Below, piece after piece: positions 31,926 through 44,267 of a DNA stretch of 64,000 nt. Each line of letters begins with the position of its first letter. Within the stretch, counting starts at the first letter, position 1. A model generated the notes under the pieces. That model worked only from the letters and a program-made list of their open reading frames with translations. It ran no database searches and was not told where the DNA came from. The DNA is from Ilex aquifolium (taxonomy: Eukaryota; Streptophyta; Magnoliopsida; Aquifoliales; Aquifoliaceae), in the NCBI GenBank assembly GCA_951799425.1, contig OX637393.1:28691744-28755743 (forward strand), in the 5' to 3' direction. A program made the translations under genes and the position numbers.

Positions 31926-34900
31926 CATGCCAACTCATTGGTCATGGGCAACACCTATAACAAGGAGACTAGAGAACCTGCAAGTCCATGTTTTGATAAC
32001 CACTTGCAGCGAGGTAAAGATGCAAAACTATGGCTAGTACAAGTTCTTCAGCCTTCTTGTCATAGATCATCACCGTTACATTTCAGGGTTGTGGAAAATC
32101 CATAAAATTTGGCTTTTTATCCCAGTGCCATAAAATAAAAACCACCTTGGATTATGGTATCAGATGAAATATTCAAGAATCTGTTGGAAAGCATCAGGGC
32201 TAGTGAATCCACCGCAAAAGCACAGAGTCTCTGAACCTCTGGGCCTGAAGAGAGCCTGTTGACAATCCCTCTTGCCATTTTCACAGGTAAACCAGTTAAA
32301 GGGCCCACATCTGCTTCAAGTTTTTCTGCTGCTTCTTCAACAATTCTGTATAGCTTTTGATAAGTTTTGGTACCACCAAGAATCTTCTGGCTTAAGGAGA
32401 TACGATAGCACAATATGTCCACTCGTCTGGTATCCCTAGCCACTACCAGTTGTTTTCTCCAACATCTGTAGAAATTTAGGAAATCAATCCCGATGAGATT
32501 ATTTGAACTCTTTATGATAACCATAGAGGTAACTTCACAAGCAAACAAAACAATGGAGCAGTATATTCTGAGATCTCACACTCAAATTACTGTTTACTGA
32601 ACTGTTACCCTTTACAGAAATGTATTTCCTTACAATTATATCAACAAAGCATTGTTCCAACTATTTATGGCAAACATTTCACTTCAATGGCATTGACAGG
32701 CACCAGATGTGTGGTGAGTGGAGCACAGTTTGGATTTTGGTTATGTTTTCTATCTTCAGGTTAACAGATTGCTCAGATTATTTTGTGTTTTAATGTGTTT
32801 TAGGATCCAAGGATATTTTCAGCCTCTGAAAATGACAGCAGGGTGTGCTAGAATGCTGGGCTAATATATTGGTGACTTAAGCAAAACACTTAGGCCAGGT
32901 TTAAAAATGCTTAGTTAGGCAAAACAGGAAGTCTAAGTCTCTACAAAGACTTGTTAGAGAATTGCGTTTGTGAGATTTTGTGGATTTGTTAAGATGGTGA
33001 AGCGTCGCCTTTCTTGTCTTCTGCTTCTGTCAATATTACAGTCGAAACATAACCAAAGACATCTCTCTAAAGGACACATTCTGTAGCATGTCTTGTAGAG
33101 AACAAACTTCAAAGGTTAAGTCCTAACAATCAAAAACCACCTTAAAACCTTGATCTGAAACACCTTTGTTTGCCAAGACGTATGCCAAATAATTATCTTC
33201 TCCGTATATATGATCCATTTTAAACTGAACGCCTTGAAGATAAAGCAACTTATCCCAAAAATACCTTTTTAAGATAAAGATAATTCTGCCATATCCATCA
33301 CCATATCGACCAGTAACATTTAGCTATTAAAATCCCGTAAACTAGAATAGACTCTTTTCACCTCTAAATCCTGCTTGAGAAGCCACAACCCCTCCCTCTT
33401 TCAGTTAATCAACTCTAGCACCATAATCAAGCACATCCAGCCACTGACTACTACTAGTGGCGACTGTTACACAGTCCTCACATAGTCAGAGAACAGACAT
33501 CAAGAGTCTTCTTTTCAATTCCCAAAACTGTATCCATCCAAATTCAAACAAACCCAAAAGCCAATTCACAAATCACAAGGACTTTGGACCTTATTAGCTA
33601 TATTTTTTGTGTATTTTCAAGATATCCTTCACTACTTTCATTACATTTGAAGGCAATAAACTTAAATTGTAAACTGAAAGGAATAGTACTCTCAAACACT
33701 TTGATCAACTATCTCGGCAGTTTCTAAGCTCTCCCACAGTCTCTATTTTAAGATTCTTTATTGTTGCGTTATCTCTCATCCATACATAGCACATTAAACT
33801 ACCACTCAACATATTTCTTTTCCCAAGTGTGTGTATACGTGTGTCTTGGAATCATTGCCCAATCTGAAATCATATCAACAGCGACAATCACAAAGCAACT
33901 GCAATCATGTTGGAGACATTCTGTCTTCAAAAACGATGATGGGGTTAAAATATGGCCACCTATGATTAATATGAATAGCCATCTTCTACCCAAGTGCTCC
34001 TGACAATATGCATTTGTATACAATTTTTTTCCTTGTAATGTTTATGAGAATAGAATAGGTAGATGAAATCCACATTTAAGCAAGCAAAATTCACCAACCA
34101 ATACGACTATATTCTCATAGAAATATGAAGATATTCCTCCATTTTTGGGTGTAATTTCAGATTGGAGATAGTTGGGGGAATGTAGTATGGTTATGCTTGA
34201 AGAGTTTTATATATTCTCTTCTATGTTTTGATGTAAGGGTCTTTGGTGACTGCCCTCCATGGTACTTTTTTTTATTCCCCTATTTTTCATAAAAAGTCGT
34301 ACCTTATCAAAAAATAAGAATTTATCTCAGAGAAATAATGAATCAAAAAAATTATAGACTGAAATTTGAACAAAAATAGCCTCCCAAAAATACATACCAT
34401 GTTCACAATTAACAGATTTGAAATTCCATTTTCCCCAAGATCCATCACATGGAGGGTACATAAACCATGTTTTACATGTTCTACAAATCATCAAAGAAAA
34501 AGGGGTGAATTTTTCCCCCATTCGCTAGTGTTTAGAATCCTAGGAAGCAGAATCTGGTAATTCATCAGTTTTCAATGTCAACCTCGACCAAATTAATTGA
34601 TGGCACAAATTAGAACTAAAAATGGATAAAAAAGAGCTAAAATAAGTCAATAAGAAATATGATAATATTTTATTAGTAAGTTACTGCAACCCTACATGGG
34701 AAGGAAGTTATTGTAAAATTGTTGAATACTAGGGGTATTAGATAAATTTCAAGCTATCCATGTTGATTAGCTCTCATCCATGTTTTGGAATGTCATTCTG
34801 TTTTAATCTGTAGAAAAGACGGAGAAGATCCCACACCTAAAATTGGAGATCCTGAGTTTGAGTCATCTCACTTTTGGCCATCTAAAGGTTTCTGCCAATT

Positions 34901-37704
34901 ACCATACGAGTGTGGCAATTTGGATTCTCTAAATTTTTCATAGGGTACCAATCCAAATCTGGCACATTATGAGAAACGCGCATCCGAGATTCGGCCGAGT
35001 CACCTACCAAAGCCTAGCTGTGGTATGCTCATCGTGTGGCTAATTTGGGCCGAAACCTTGTGAATATCATCCTAAATTAAGAAGATCCTATCAGATGTCG
35101 GTGAGACATGGAAATGCTTATTGCTTTGAGAGGTCCAGATTTCTACTTCTCTTCTTGAATGCTAGGTATTTATCATGGTCTTCTGATTATGTAGCTTAGA
35201 TGGCAAATCATACCGATCTCTCTATATGCATTTAACATTTTAACAACAAATATACCAGGCCTGCAGTTTGCTTTCCATAATCACTCCTAAAGGTCCCATC
35301 TGCTTTCATAGTGATTACCCTGTGGGAATATCATACTATTGGCACAACACTTAAAACTCCATATTATAATGTAAGTATTAAATCCAAATCCAGAGTTAGA
35401 ATGCCTTACACTACCCGTAATATGCACTGCAGCAGAAATATAGCACACTAGAAAAACCGAGGAATGGGATGGACACAGGCCCATCATCATACAGATTACA
35501 ACTAATAACATTTGAATTTCCCCTAATAAGGTTATTAAATCTACAGTCACTTTGATTCGATGATCCAATTGACAATAAAAGTTGCACTAAAAAATAAGCC
35601 TGGGTGATTGTCGATCCGAAAACTTAACGAATCGAGGATCGACATTGCAAGAGAGACCCTTAAATGTTTTTTTTTAAAAAAAAAAAAAGCAAAACACTTC
35701 ACATAGTGGCACAATCATCGAAAACTAACGAAAGATAACCAAAAAAGAGGAAACAGGACTGGACATTTACCCGAGTAAATCATTCACTTTCCTGCAAGAT
35801 ACACAATAAAACCTCCCATCTAGTCCTTTATCCTGCCTATCCTTTGTGATGCCAGATCTATCATGCTTTAAAGCACACTCAAGATGACATGACATGCCAC
35901 ATGAATCTCCTTGAAAGGGAGGGTCTGAGCTGCAAATCAACCACAAGCTAGGGTCCTTGTTGTCATCATACTGATAACAAATGCAGCATGAGCACCTCTT
36001 GCAAAATGTATCTTCTTGACTTAATTTAGCTCTGCAAGCTAAGTTTTTGCAATATATAACATAAATTGAATCACCATTAACATTGCTAACTAAAGCATTA
36101 CTTGCCGCAACAGGTAGTCGATTAGGGTGATCGGTTTTCCTCTGCCTTTTGGAACTCCTTTGGCCAACTTCTGGAGAAGGCTGCGGTTCAAGGTCAGTTA
36201 GAGTTCCATATGGCTGTGATTTCTTTCCAGATACAACTTTCAAAAGGTTTTCTATAATTTTCAACTTTGTCAAGCCGGTGTATTTCCTTTCTTTTCCCAT
36301 CTCTGCACACAGGATCTGCAAGATCTCCTGACGACTCCAAGATTGTAGCATTTCTGGGGCACCATGAGACCATTTCGACAGTTCATAGACCAGTTCTCTC
36401 TTTTCCTCCATGCTCAATTTATTGCATTTCGATGGATCAAACACAAATCCTGGATTCAAAGAAAGGGTTGAAAAATGTTCGCAATTGCATAGTAGTTACG
36501 ATAAATAAACCTAAAAGATTATGCAAATAGAAATAGCTTGCATTAATGAGTAAGAAACAACAAAAAGATGAAGAACGTAACAATGCTACTGGAGGGAAGA
36601 GGGGAAGAAACATGATAAATTGATCACATTTTTCTACAAAAATTCTTGAAGCATAAAGATTTGCCAAACTGCAGATGACCACCCCCTCAGAAAATGATAT
36701 CTATGATAAATGAACCATTAAGATCAGAAAAATAGTTCCTTTCAGAACCAAAAAAAACCATAAAAAATAGCTAGAATACAGGCAATACTTGGGCAACAAT
36801 TGACCGACATCCAATCCATAATGAAGAAATAACGACCCCATTACCAACCAGCTTTGAAACACATGCTAATTTTTTTGTTTCTATTATAGTTGAGTTTTCA
36901 ATTAATCAAGAAATACAAAGAATGATGCACCAACTGATATAAAAATAATGTTTGACTTTCACTAATAATGACAGCCCAACCACATTAATAGAGTCAGGAT
37001 ATAAAAAAGTTCTGATTAAAATGGCTGAAGGAGGGTGCTTATAAGCTTGGATGGAAGTGAAACCAACTTGTCTGTCCAATGGCCATGGCTTTGCATATAT
37101 CCAAGTGGATTCAGTACCCATATTTCTTCCATTCTGAGTCTGACAAGTACCCTTTTCACATTATAAAGGGACTACAAGAAAAACAGAGAAAAGGACATGG
37201 CTGGCATTTTATTGGTATACTTTAAAGTTCGTATAGAATGCTAAAGACCGAATGGGCAACCTCATCTTCCAACACTACACACCTATGAAATATAAAAATA
37301 ACAATGAGAGAGAGAGAATGAGAGAGAGAGAGAGAAGTAATAATGAGAGAGATAGAGAGAGAGAGAGAGAGAGCTAACACTCAATTTGATACCAAAGAAA
37401 TTCGGAAGATCTAATCAACATCAATATTATGACAATTCACAGATAATTAAACACTCATGCCCGAAGACAAATAAACAGTCATCGAAAACTTGTGACCCAG
37501 CATAAACAAATTCTTCAGCAGATTCAACCTTTTTGCAATTCAACGGTTCCAAAACCAAATAAAGATTTAATCAGAAGCTAATGTTACCCTCAAACTTCAT
37601 ACGTCGTTCCATAACCCAGAGAAGAAAATACCTGAAACAACGATAAAACCCAACGAAAATTAAGAAAGAACAAATGGGTTACCCTCAAAAGAAGATGAAT
37701 CCAT
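30633..37704 (-). CDS. VRN5: VRN5/VIL1-type VEL protein (PHD - FNIII - VEL), 4 coding exons
   Basis: Coding exons are 37704-37683 (22 nt), 36449-35771, 32465-32146 and 31828-30633, all with GT-AG borders and consistent phases, giving 738 residues. It starts MDSSSFEG, joined in exon 2 to [20 protein letters not shown]. Residues 1-80 hold a helical region with [20 protein letters not shown]. The PHD-like zinc finger spans about 141-226 (Cys/His pairs [32 protein letters not shown]). A conserved helical region ([20 protein letters not shown]) begins at 235. FNIII covers about 347-439 ([20 protein letters not shown] to CEVMSRT). A Ser/Asn-rich linker follows, and the VEL domain covers about 651-738 ([20 protein letters not shown] to FCLKLWH). 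VEL proteins associate with PRC2 for H3K27me3 silencing, as in vernalization; the VEL domain self-assembles. It is longer than the roughly 600-residue Arabidopsis protein because of the linker. Intron 2 is 3.3 kb. Confidence 0.93.
31885..31922. repeat. (AG)19 microsatellite in intron 3 of the VRN5-like gene
   Basis: A pure dinucleotide run about 57 bp inside the intron from the exon-4 acceptor (the gene is on the minus strand, so it is a CT tract in the transcript). It could act as an extended pyrimidine tract upstream of that acceptor. Confidence 0.97.
32466..35770 (-). other. Intron 2 of the VRN5-like gene (3.3 kb)
   Basis: No coding feature inside. Near 34190-34320 there is a LINE-3'-end-like stretch (GTCTTTGGTGACTGCCC, ATGGTAC..., TATCAAAAAATAAG). 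Reading frames are short and random. VEL genes commonly have a long intron here, where regulatory elements can lie, but I see no specific motif. Confidence 0.6.
36450..37682 (-). other. Intron 1 of the VRN5-like gene
   Basis: It runs from donor GTAACC after the 22-nt first exon to acceptor CCAG before GATTTGTG. It includes long GA runs (37305-37374). No ORF or element is supported. Confidence 0.75.
37305..37374. repeat. GA-rich microsatellite cluster in intron 1 of the VRN5-like gene
   Basis: GAGAGA runs interrupted by AATG and AAGTAATAATG. With another (GA)n at 37879-37901 upstream of the start exon, the 5' part of the gene is rich in GAGA motifs, which plant BPC proteins bind. Confidence 0.9.
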
Positions 37705-37915
37705 AGCTGTTGTTCAATAACCAACCACTCTGTGCACCACATTACATTGAACGCCCCAACTCTTCTGCACCTGCGGGAGAATAATCTTCAATACATACCC
37801 AAAACAACTATACATAAACATACACACACCCATACATCTACATAAATAAACAAAGTAAGCAAAAGTGTGTATGTGCGTGAGAGAGAGAGAGAGAGAGAGA
37901 AGGGAATACAAATAC

Positions 37916-37961
37916 CAAGGAGAAGAGGGGCTTGAAATTGTGCCACTAGCAAAGAATCCAT
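37916..37961 (-). other. Possible alternative first coding exon of the VRN5-like gene
   Basis: On the minus strand an ATG at 37961 opens MDSLLVAQFQAPLLL and reaches a GT donor (CTTG|GTATTTG) after 46 nt, in phase 1, the same phase as the 22-nt exon at 37683-37704. Splicing straight to exon 2 would keep the frame. An in-frame ATG further upstream (38009) gives an MPASSPKKPMLRIHPL extension. Both candidate exons start with MDS. It could equally be 5' UTR with an upstream ORF. The 22-nt exon (MDSSSFEG) fits the family start better. Confidence 0.4.
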
Positions 37962-38059
37962 GAGTGGATGGATCCTCAACATGGGCTTTTTGGGGGACGA
38001 AGCAGGCAAAGCGAGAGATTCGAGGACCCTAGGATAGAGAGAGAAAAGCGAAACAAGGT

Positions 38060-41000
38060 AGAGGATAAAGTCTCAAGAGAGAGAGAGAGGAAAAGTACCA
38101 AATAAATATGGCTAGGCTAGCAACAGGGAGCAATAGCGGCTGCATGTGAATCTTTCTTTTTCACCCTCCGTGTCCAGTCCAACTCTGTTGCTTATCAAAT
38201 TCAATTTTTTTTTACTGTTAGAACGATCGAATTAATTTACACGTACTTTAATTAAATTTTTTTCTAACTCGATTAAAAGTAAATCATTTACATTAAGATT
38301 AAGGTATTCATGGAAGATAAATTATTTATAATTTAGACTTTAAAACGTTACCAAAATTAAAAATTAGAACTTCTGAATTTATATATTTCTCATTTTTATT
38401 ACCATTTGTACTACCCTTTAAGTTAAATCTTTTTTTTTTTGGATAAACCCAAAAACCAACCAGAAGAGATGAACCCGACATTTGGATTTACGATTCGTAT
38501 GGGTCCAACTCTACAATGGAATACCCGTGCGAGTTTATCAAATTCATTTTATTACTAATAAACAAATAATGAATTGATGCTTATTTTAGTTAAATAAAAC
38601 AAAAAATCTATTTTTTTTGGGTTTTATCTTATTTTAAATGTTTTAATTAAAGGTTATAGGCTAAAATGAAGGACAACATCAAAGACAAAAACAACTAAAG
38701 ATCTATTTGGATTGCATCTCAAAAACAGTCTCTGAAAAGAATTTTTAAGAAGAGTTTTAGAAAAGTGGTTTTGATATTTTCTGAGACGAAAAACTTGTTT
38801 GGTTAAATGATTTCAAATATAAATTTAAAAGAAATGACCTCTTTTAAAATGATTCAAATATATCGTCGACCATATCTTCTATATTAATTGAACTGTCATA
38901 AAAATATGTAAAAACTCTCCAAAATAACACCATATATACAATTACCTCTTAAAAAAAATAAAATAAATATTCACATAACCCATTGAAATTTACTTTAAGC
39001 AATAAATAAAATAAATAAAATATTGTCCATTTATAAAACTCAGGAATTTATCACATTTACTACCACTCAATCCAATAACACAACATAGTTATAAATTTAG
39101 ACATCATATTTTCAATACACCCTATCCCCATGTAATAAATACCTCAAGTAAAAAAAAAAAATACTAACAAAACACAATTAAATTCACAATCTTTAAGTGA
39201 TAAATAAAATCAACCAAATCTTACTCATTTATAAAATTCATAAATTTATCACCACTATCACCATTCAATCCCAAATGACACAATATAATTATAAATTTAA
39301 TCACAAAATGTTCAATCCTCCACATATATATTTTACCGATACACACCCACATACATTTCTTTTTTGGTTTCCAACAAACCCTCAACCAATAACTGTTTTT
39401 ATTAAAAATACAATAATTCAAGTTTTTAAGATAAAATAATAATAAATTAATGCTTAATTAAAAAACAGGATAAAAATCACGGACACCTCCTGACATTTTA
39501 TAAATAACATGGAGACCCCTTAAGGTTTAAAATTCATTGCACGGAGATCCTCTATGTCTCCCTTCCATCAATGTTATTAACGGAAATTGATAATTTCATC
39601 CCCAAAAAACTTTATTATTTTTACAATTTCCTTTCTCCAAATTCACTACCAAAAAAAATTTAAAATTTAATAAAATCAAATAAAATTTGATTTAGTACCC
39701 AAAAAATTGATTAAATGAATTTCAATATTAATTTGATAACAATAAAAATTAATTTGATATTAATTCAACAAAGTTGAATATAAATTAGACAAAATTAAAT
39801 GTCAATTTTTGATAAAATTATATATTAATTTACAATCAAAGGTTCATTTCGTGTTGAATATTACTTGTTGTTTATAGTCAATGTGCTATTTTTTATTTAT
39901 ATTAAGTGTTATTTACAAATTAAGAAGTTAGTTGCAAAATACATGTCGTTAGATATATAAAAATTTTGAATTAGTTTCATGGAATAAATAATTGCATAAC
40001 ATGTAGTTTCATCTATTTTATGGAGTAAATAATAACAAAAACAACATAAAGGAAACAAAAAAAAAGATAATAGTATGAGAGAGAGAGAGAGAGAGAGTTA
40101 TATAAGAGATAAGAGTTTTAGAGTTGTAAAATGAATGAAAGTTCAATTAGGACCATCGGATCAAAACGACCTGAATCGTGAAAAGCTCAAGACAAACAAT
40201 CTAGTTACTTTATTATATAGATAAACTTTTTTGGATCGACAGTTTCATATTAAAATATTTTAATTTATTAAACTTGATAAAATGAAAAAAAAAAAAGCCC
40301 AATCACTTTAGTTCGTAATGATTCTTGGACTAAAATACCGTTCACACCGAATGTGTGAGGCAAGAAGAACCCGACACTAAAAAGTTAATAAGTCAAGTTA
40401 CTATTATACACATAACAAAATTATCCTTATGTGAAGTTATCATGTTATATTTTTATTATACTTATAATACTAAGATTATTATAAGGGTAGCATGAAAGTA
40501 CCAAAAACCTACTATTTGATATCGTATCTTTCTTTTTACCCAAATAAAATATGACACTTGTTAAGGCTATATATGTTGTTGTTTGACTTGATTTTATTGT
40601 TTTCATGGTTAGTAGTTATAAATAATTCAAATCAAATTTACTATTTTTATATGATGTCAAAAAATAATGCGAAATTAGTCATAAGTTCTTTTTTGCCTTC
40701 TAGTACAGGCATTGCACTTTTATGGCATTAAGTCCACATTAGCATCTTTTTTTTTTTTTTTTGTCTTGTAGTTCAATCTAAAATATTAATATTTATTAAT
40801 TATTGATATACCCCTGTATAGTATATTATTAAATCTGGTCTCTTTCCTTATTATGTTTCGTCTTTATTTGTTGGATATGATTTGTTATTTTTGTGATTTT
40901 TTTGAGATTTGAACTCTTGTGCTTTCGAAGTTGGAGTTTGTGAAATCTTTGGTTTTTGTTGAATATAGTATCAAGTTGCTTCAGTTTTGTGGAGGAGAGT

Positions 41001-41730
41001 ACAGATTTGCGCTTTTGATTATTCTTCAAAGTAGTATTTCAAGATTTCTTAAGATGCGTTCGTTGTTTCTTTTCGTTTTTTTTTGTTGATTATGAGTGCA
41101 GTTTTAATCTGGTTTTGATTTGTGTATTTGATTTAAGTTTGTTCCAGCTTTTTGTTGTTTCAATGATTGATTATATATGGAATTTATGTTTTAACACTAA
41201 AGGCTTCGAGATTTTTTTAAATTCAATTTTAGATGTATTTGTTTATGTTTTGATTTGTTCACATTGCCAATATTTTTGTATTTTTTTACAGTTTTTGTTA
41301 GTCTTAGAGTCGAATTGTTTATGTTGTTAAAATTTTTATTTCACTAGTTGGATTATTATTTATTGTAGTTCATTGTGTTATTATTTTTTTATTTTTTTTG
41401 GACATAATATATGTTCTTTTCTTCAAGATTATTATGAATATTCAATGATGTGATTTTTGTTAGTTTTTTATTTTTTTATATGATTTTTATGTTTTACTGT
41501 TTTAGTATTCTACACTGATTTGTTCACACTCCCAATATTTATTTTTGTTTTACTATTGTCTTAGTTTTAGAGTCAGATTGATTTATTTTGTAAAATGTTG
41601 TATTTTATTGTTTGTATTGTTTTTGTATTTGTATTTCATTGTGTCATTATTTTTTGATTTTGTTTTTACACATACAATATGTTTTTTTATTTCTTATTTC
41701 ATATTCATTTTTTTTATTTTTTTTTTGCAG
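38060..41730. other. AT-rich intergenic region with repeat traces
   Basis: No gene is supported. Around 39466-39600 there is one arm of a foldback-type repeat (AAATCACGGACACCTCCTGA, ACATGGAGACCCCTTAAGG, CACGGAGATCCTC), similar in style to the MITEs at 15260 and 26031 but without a partner arm or duplication. GA runs occur at 40077-40097. The stretch 40850-41730 is T-rich and leads into the Mutator-like gene, probably as its 5' leader and intron (a TTTTTTTTGCAG acceptor just precedes 41731). Confidence 0.45.
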
Positions 41731-44050
41731 ATGTCATCTGTTGAGTCTGTGGTGATGATGTTATGCAAATACAATACTCATACAACAGTTCTAAGGGTGT
41801 ACAATAACACTTTTTTAGGTGATTTACTTAAAGATGTCTGTGCGAAGTTTGATTTGTTGATTCAAGATTTTGTAGTGTTGTTATATTCTCTGTTTGGTCA
41901 TCCTAATTGTTTTCTTGAGAATGTTGTGGATTTGTTGAATATGTTTTTTTAGTTGGTGTTTTTGGTCTTCAACATGTTGATGTTACTATTAGTGGTCATT
42001 GTCATGATGAATCTGTTGTGGATGAGAGTTCTGGATTATGCAATAATGCAATGGTTGTGGGTGTCCAAGTTCTGTGTTAGATGTTGACGAGGACCTGCTT
42101 TCTCAATTTTGTCCTCGTATGGATAAACATTTACTTTTAGCTGAATAGATTAATGCAATTAGAGAGATGGGTCATAAGTTTGAAAGGGGTGTATCTGAAT
42201 TTCGTCTTGCATTGTGCAAATTTCCTATTGAAGGTGGTTTCGAATTCAATTACATTAGGAATGAAAAATCTAGGGTTATGGTCGAATGTGCGTCAAAATT
42301 AGAACTTGGTTGTCAGTGGTTTGTTCATGAAGCTCTTCAAAATACTAATGGTTAATTTTATATTTTACATTTGATCAAAGTTCACAGTTGTGGTGCTGAT
42401 GTATGGTCAAGGAAGAATAAACGAATGAGTTCTGATTTGGTTGCTAGTCTTATAGTTGATGAGGTACGTGACAGTCCTGCAAAACGTCCAATTGATGTTG
42501 TTGAGAAAGCTAGAAGTTTTCTTTTTGGTGATCTCTCTTTGTCGTATGATGAGCTACGATGGTATATTGATGTTGTCATAAATATTAATCCTGATGGTAT
42601 ATTGCAGTTAGAGTTTGACACACATACAATATGTTTTTAGAGGTTGTTTGTGTCTTTTAATGCTTGCATAAAAGGTTTTAATTTTTGTCGACTATGCTAT
42701 TCATTGATGAGACATTTTTGAAAGGGAGGTTTAAAGGCAACATACTTGCTGCTACTAGAAAAATGGCAACCAAGGCCAGTTCAGTTGAGACATGTTATTT
42801 TTTCTACTATTTTAAGTTGTTAATATACTTTGCATTGTTTGTTTTGTTTTTTACTATTTTCAGTTGCTAATATACTTTACATTGTTTATTTTTTACTGTT
42901 TTCAATTGTTAACCTACTTTCTTTACATTGTTTGTTTTTTATTGTTTTCAGTTTCTAACATACTTTACATTTGTTATTTTCTACTGTTTTATTGTAATTT
43001 CATTGTTCAACAGGTTTATTTCCACCAGCATTTACTATTGTTGATTCAGAGAATGAATCAAATTGGTTTGGTTCCTTCAACAACTTTATATCATTTTAGA
43101 TCCAAACTGGGATATTGTTTTCATTTTGATTGCAATTTGAGTCTTCTTGAAGTTTTGCCAACATTTTTTTCCCAATACTCACCATGCATTTTGTCTTCAG
43201 CATTTGAAGGCGAATCCGAGGGATAAATTCAGCAGTAGTCGATTCACAAATTCTTTTAGGGAAAAGATGGTGGTGTTGTTTCGTGAATGTGAATATGCCC
43301 CAACAAAGTCACTATTTCTGTTTAAACTGAATGTATTCAGGGTTGAGGGAAGACAGGTTACAAAGAGATTTCTTGCAAATTTTCCATATAAGTGGGCTAA
43401 TGCACATTTTAAAGGCCAGCGGTACAGTGAAATGTTCTCCAACATGGCAGAGTCGTTTAATGCTTGGATACTTGGTGCTCGTTACTTGCCCATCACTAAT
43501 ATGGTCAACATGATCAGATCTCAGATTATACATTAGATGCGTAAGAGGAGGTTGCAGGTTATGCAATGGAATGGAATGGAAAGATCTGTCGAGTTATGGA
43601 GAAAAGATTGCATGTTGCATTTGATGAGAGTAGGACGTGGATTGTGAGAGTTTCAACTGAGACAGTGCTCGAGGTGAATTCAAACCCAACAATATCAGTT
43701 GACTGAGATAAGTGTTACCAATAGCAGATTAATGGATTCCCATGTTCTCATGCTATTTTTGTATTAATTGAAGTTCTAAAGATCTTAACGATCTGGCGGA
43801 CTATTATTATCACATTAACACTTTCATTGATGCGAATGCAGAGACCATTTATCCAGTTCCAACTGTTGGTTGTCCTGAAGCTAGCTTACAGAATGCTATG
43901 ATTTTGCCTCCTTTGTCAAAGAAACAATCTAGGAGGCCAAGGAAGCATAGGATATGCTCAAGGGGTGAATTAGTTAAGCAAATTTATTGTGGTAGATGTG
44001 GGCAACTAGGAAATCATAATAGGAAAAGTTGTAAAGAGCCATTATAGTAA
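41731..44050 (+). pseudogene. Degenerate Mutator-like transposase (MURA-type) gene
   Basis: Pieces appear in family order: 41731-41952 (MSSVESVVMMLCKYN, N-terminal region); 42149-42356 (MGHKFERGVSEFRLALCKFP, GFEFNYIRNEKSRVMVECA, the MuDR DNA-binding domain); 42371-42640 (HSCGADVWSRKNKRMSS with a C-terminal SYDELRWYID); 42685-42795 (LFIDETFLKGRFKG, the first catalytic Asp block); 43019-43090 (FPPAFTIVDSENESNWFGSF); 43147-43535 (HHAFCLQHLKANPRDKF, SNMAESFNAWILGARYLP); about 43710-43780 a SWIM-type finger (INGFPCSHAI); and 43985-44047 a CX2CX5HX4C knuckle (CGRCGQLGNHNRKSC). Several stops, including one within the SWIM segment, and frame changes make it inactive. An intron (ending CAACAG at 43013) separates two transposase blocks. 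No terminal repeats were located. Confidence 0.88.
42797..43013 (+). repeat. Minisatellite (about 44-bp unit) inside the transposase intron
   Basis: The unit TACTATTTTCAGTTGCTAAT followed by ATACTTTACATTGTTT recurs about 4.7 times with starts near 42805, 42852, 42894, 42941 and 42982. Several units contain a TTTTCAG acceptor-like word. The real acceptor appears to be CAACAG at 43011-43013, followed by the FPPAF coding block. Confidence 0.85.
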
Positions 44051-44267
44051 AGTGTTGAGCTAAATTGAATATGTTTTTTGAATCTGAATAATTTTACTGT
44101 TTTGAATAATTGTTTTTAAATATTTGTAGTTTACTGTTTTTATAATGTTTTCACTTGATGATGTATTCTAATGTTCAACTTAATGTTTTGTTAAACTTTA
44201 TTTTGGTAATGGGATCACATTAATAGTAAAATATGATTTATTATGTTATTATTGGTAGCTTTTGTTT

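Noticed and set aside
32117..32548. 143-codon frame as a separate gene
   Set aside because: Its central part is exon 3 of the VRN5-like gene (32146-32465); the ends are intron.
39197..39439. 80-codon Ile/Thr-rich ORF
   Set aside because: AT-rich random frame with no domain.
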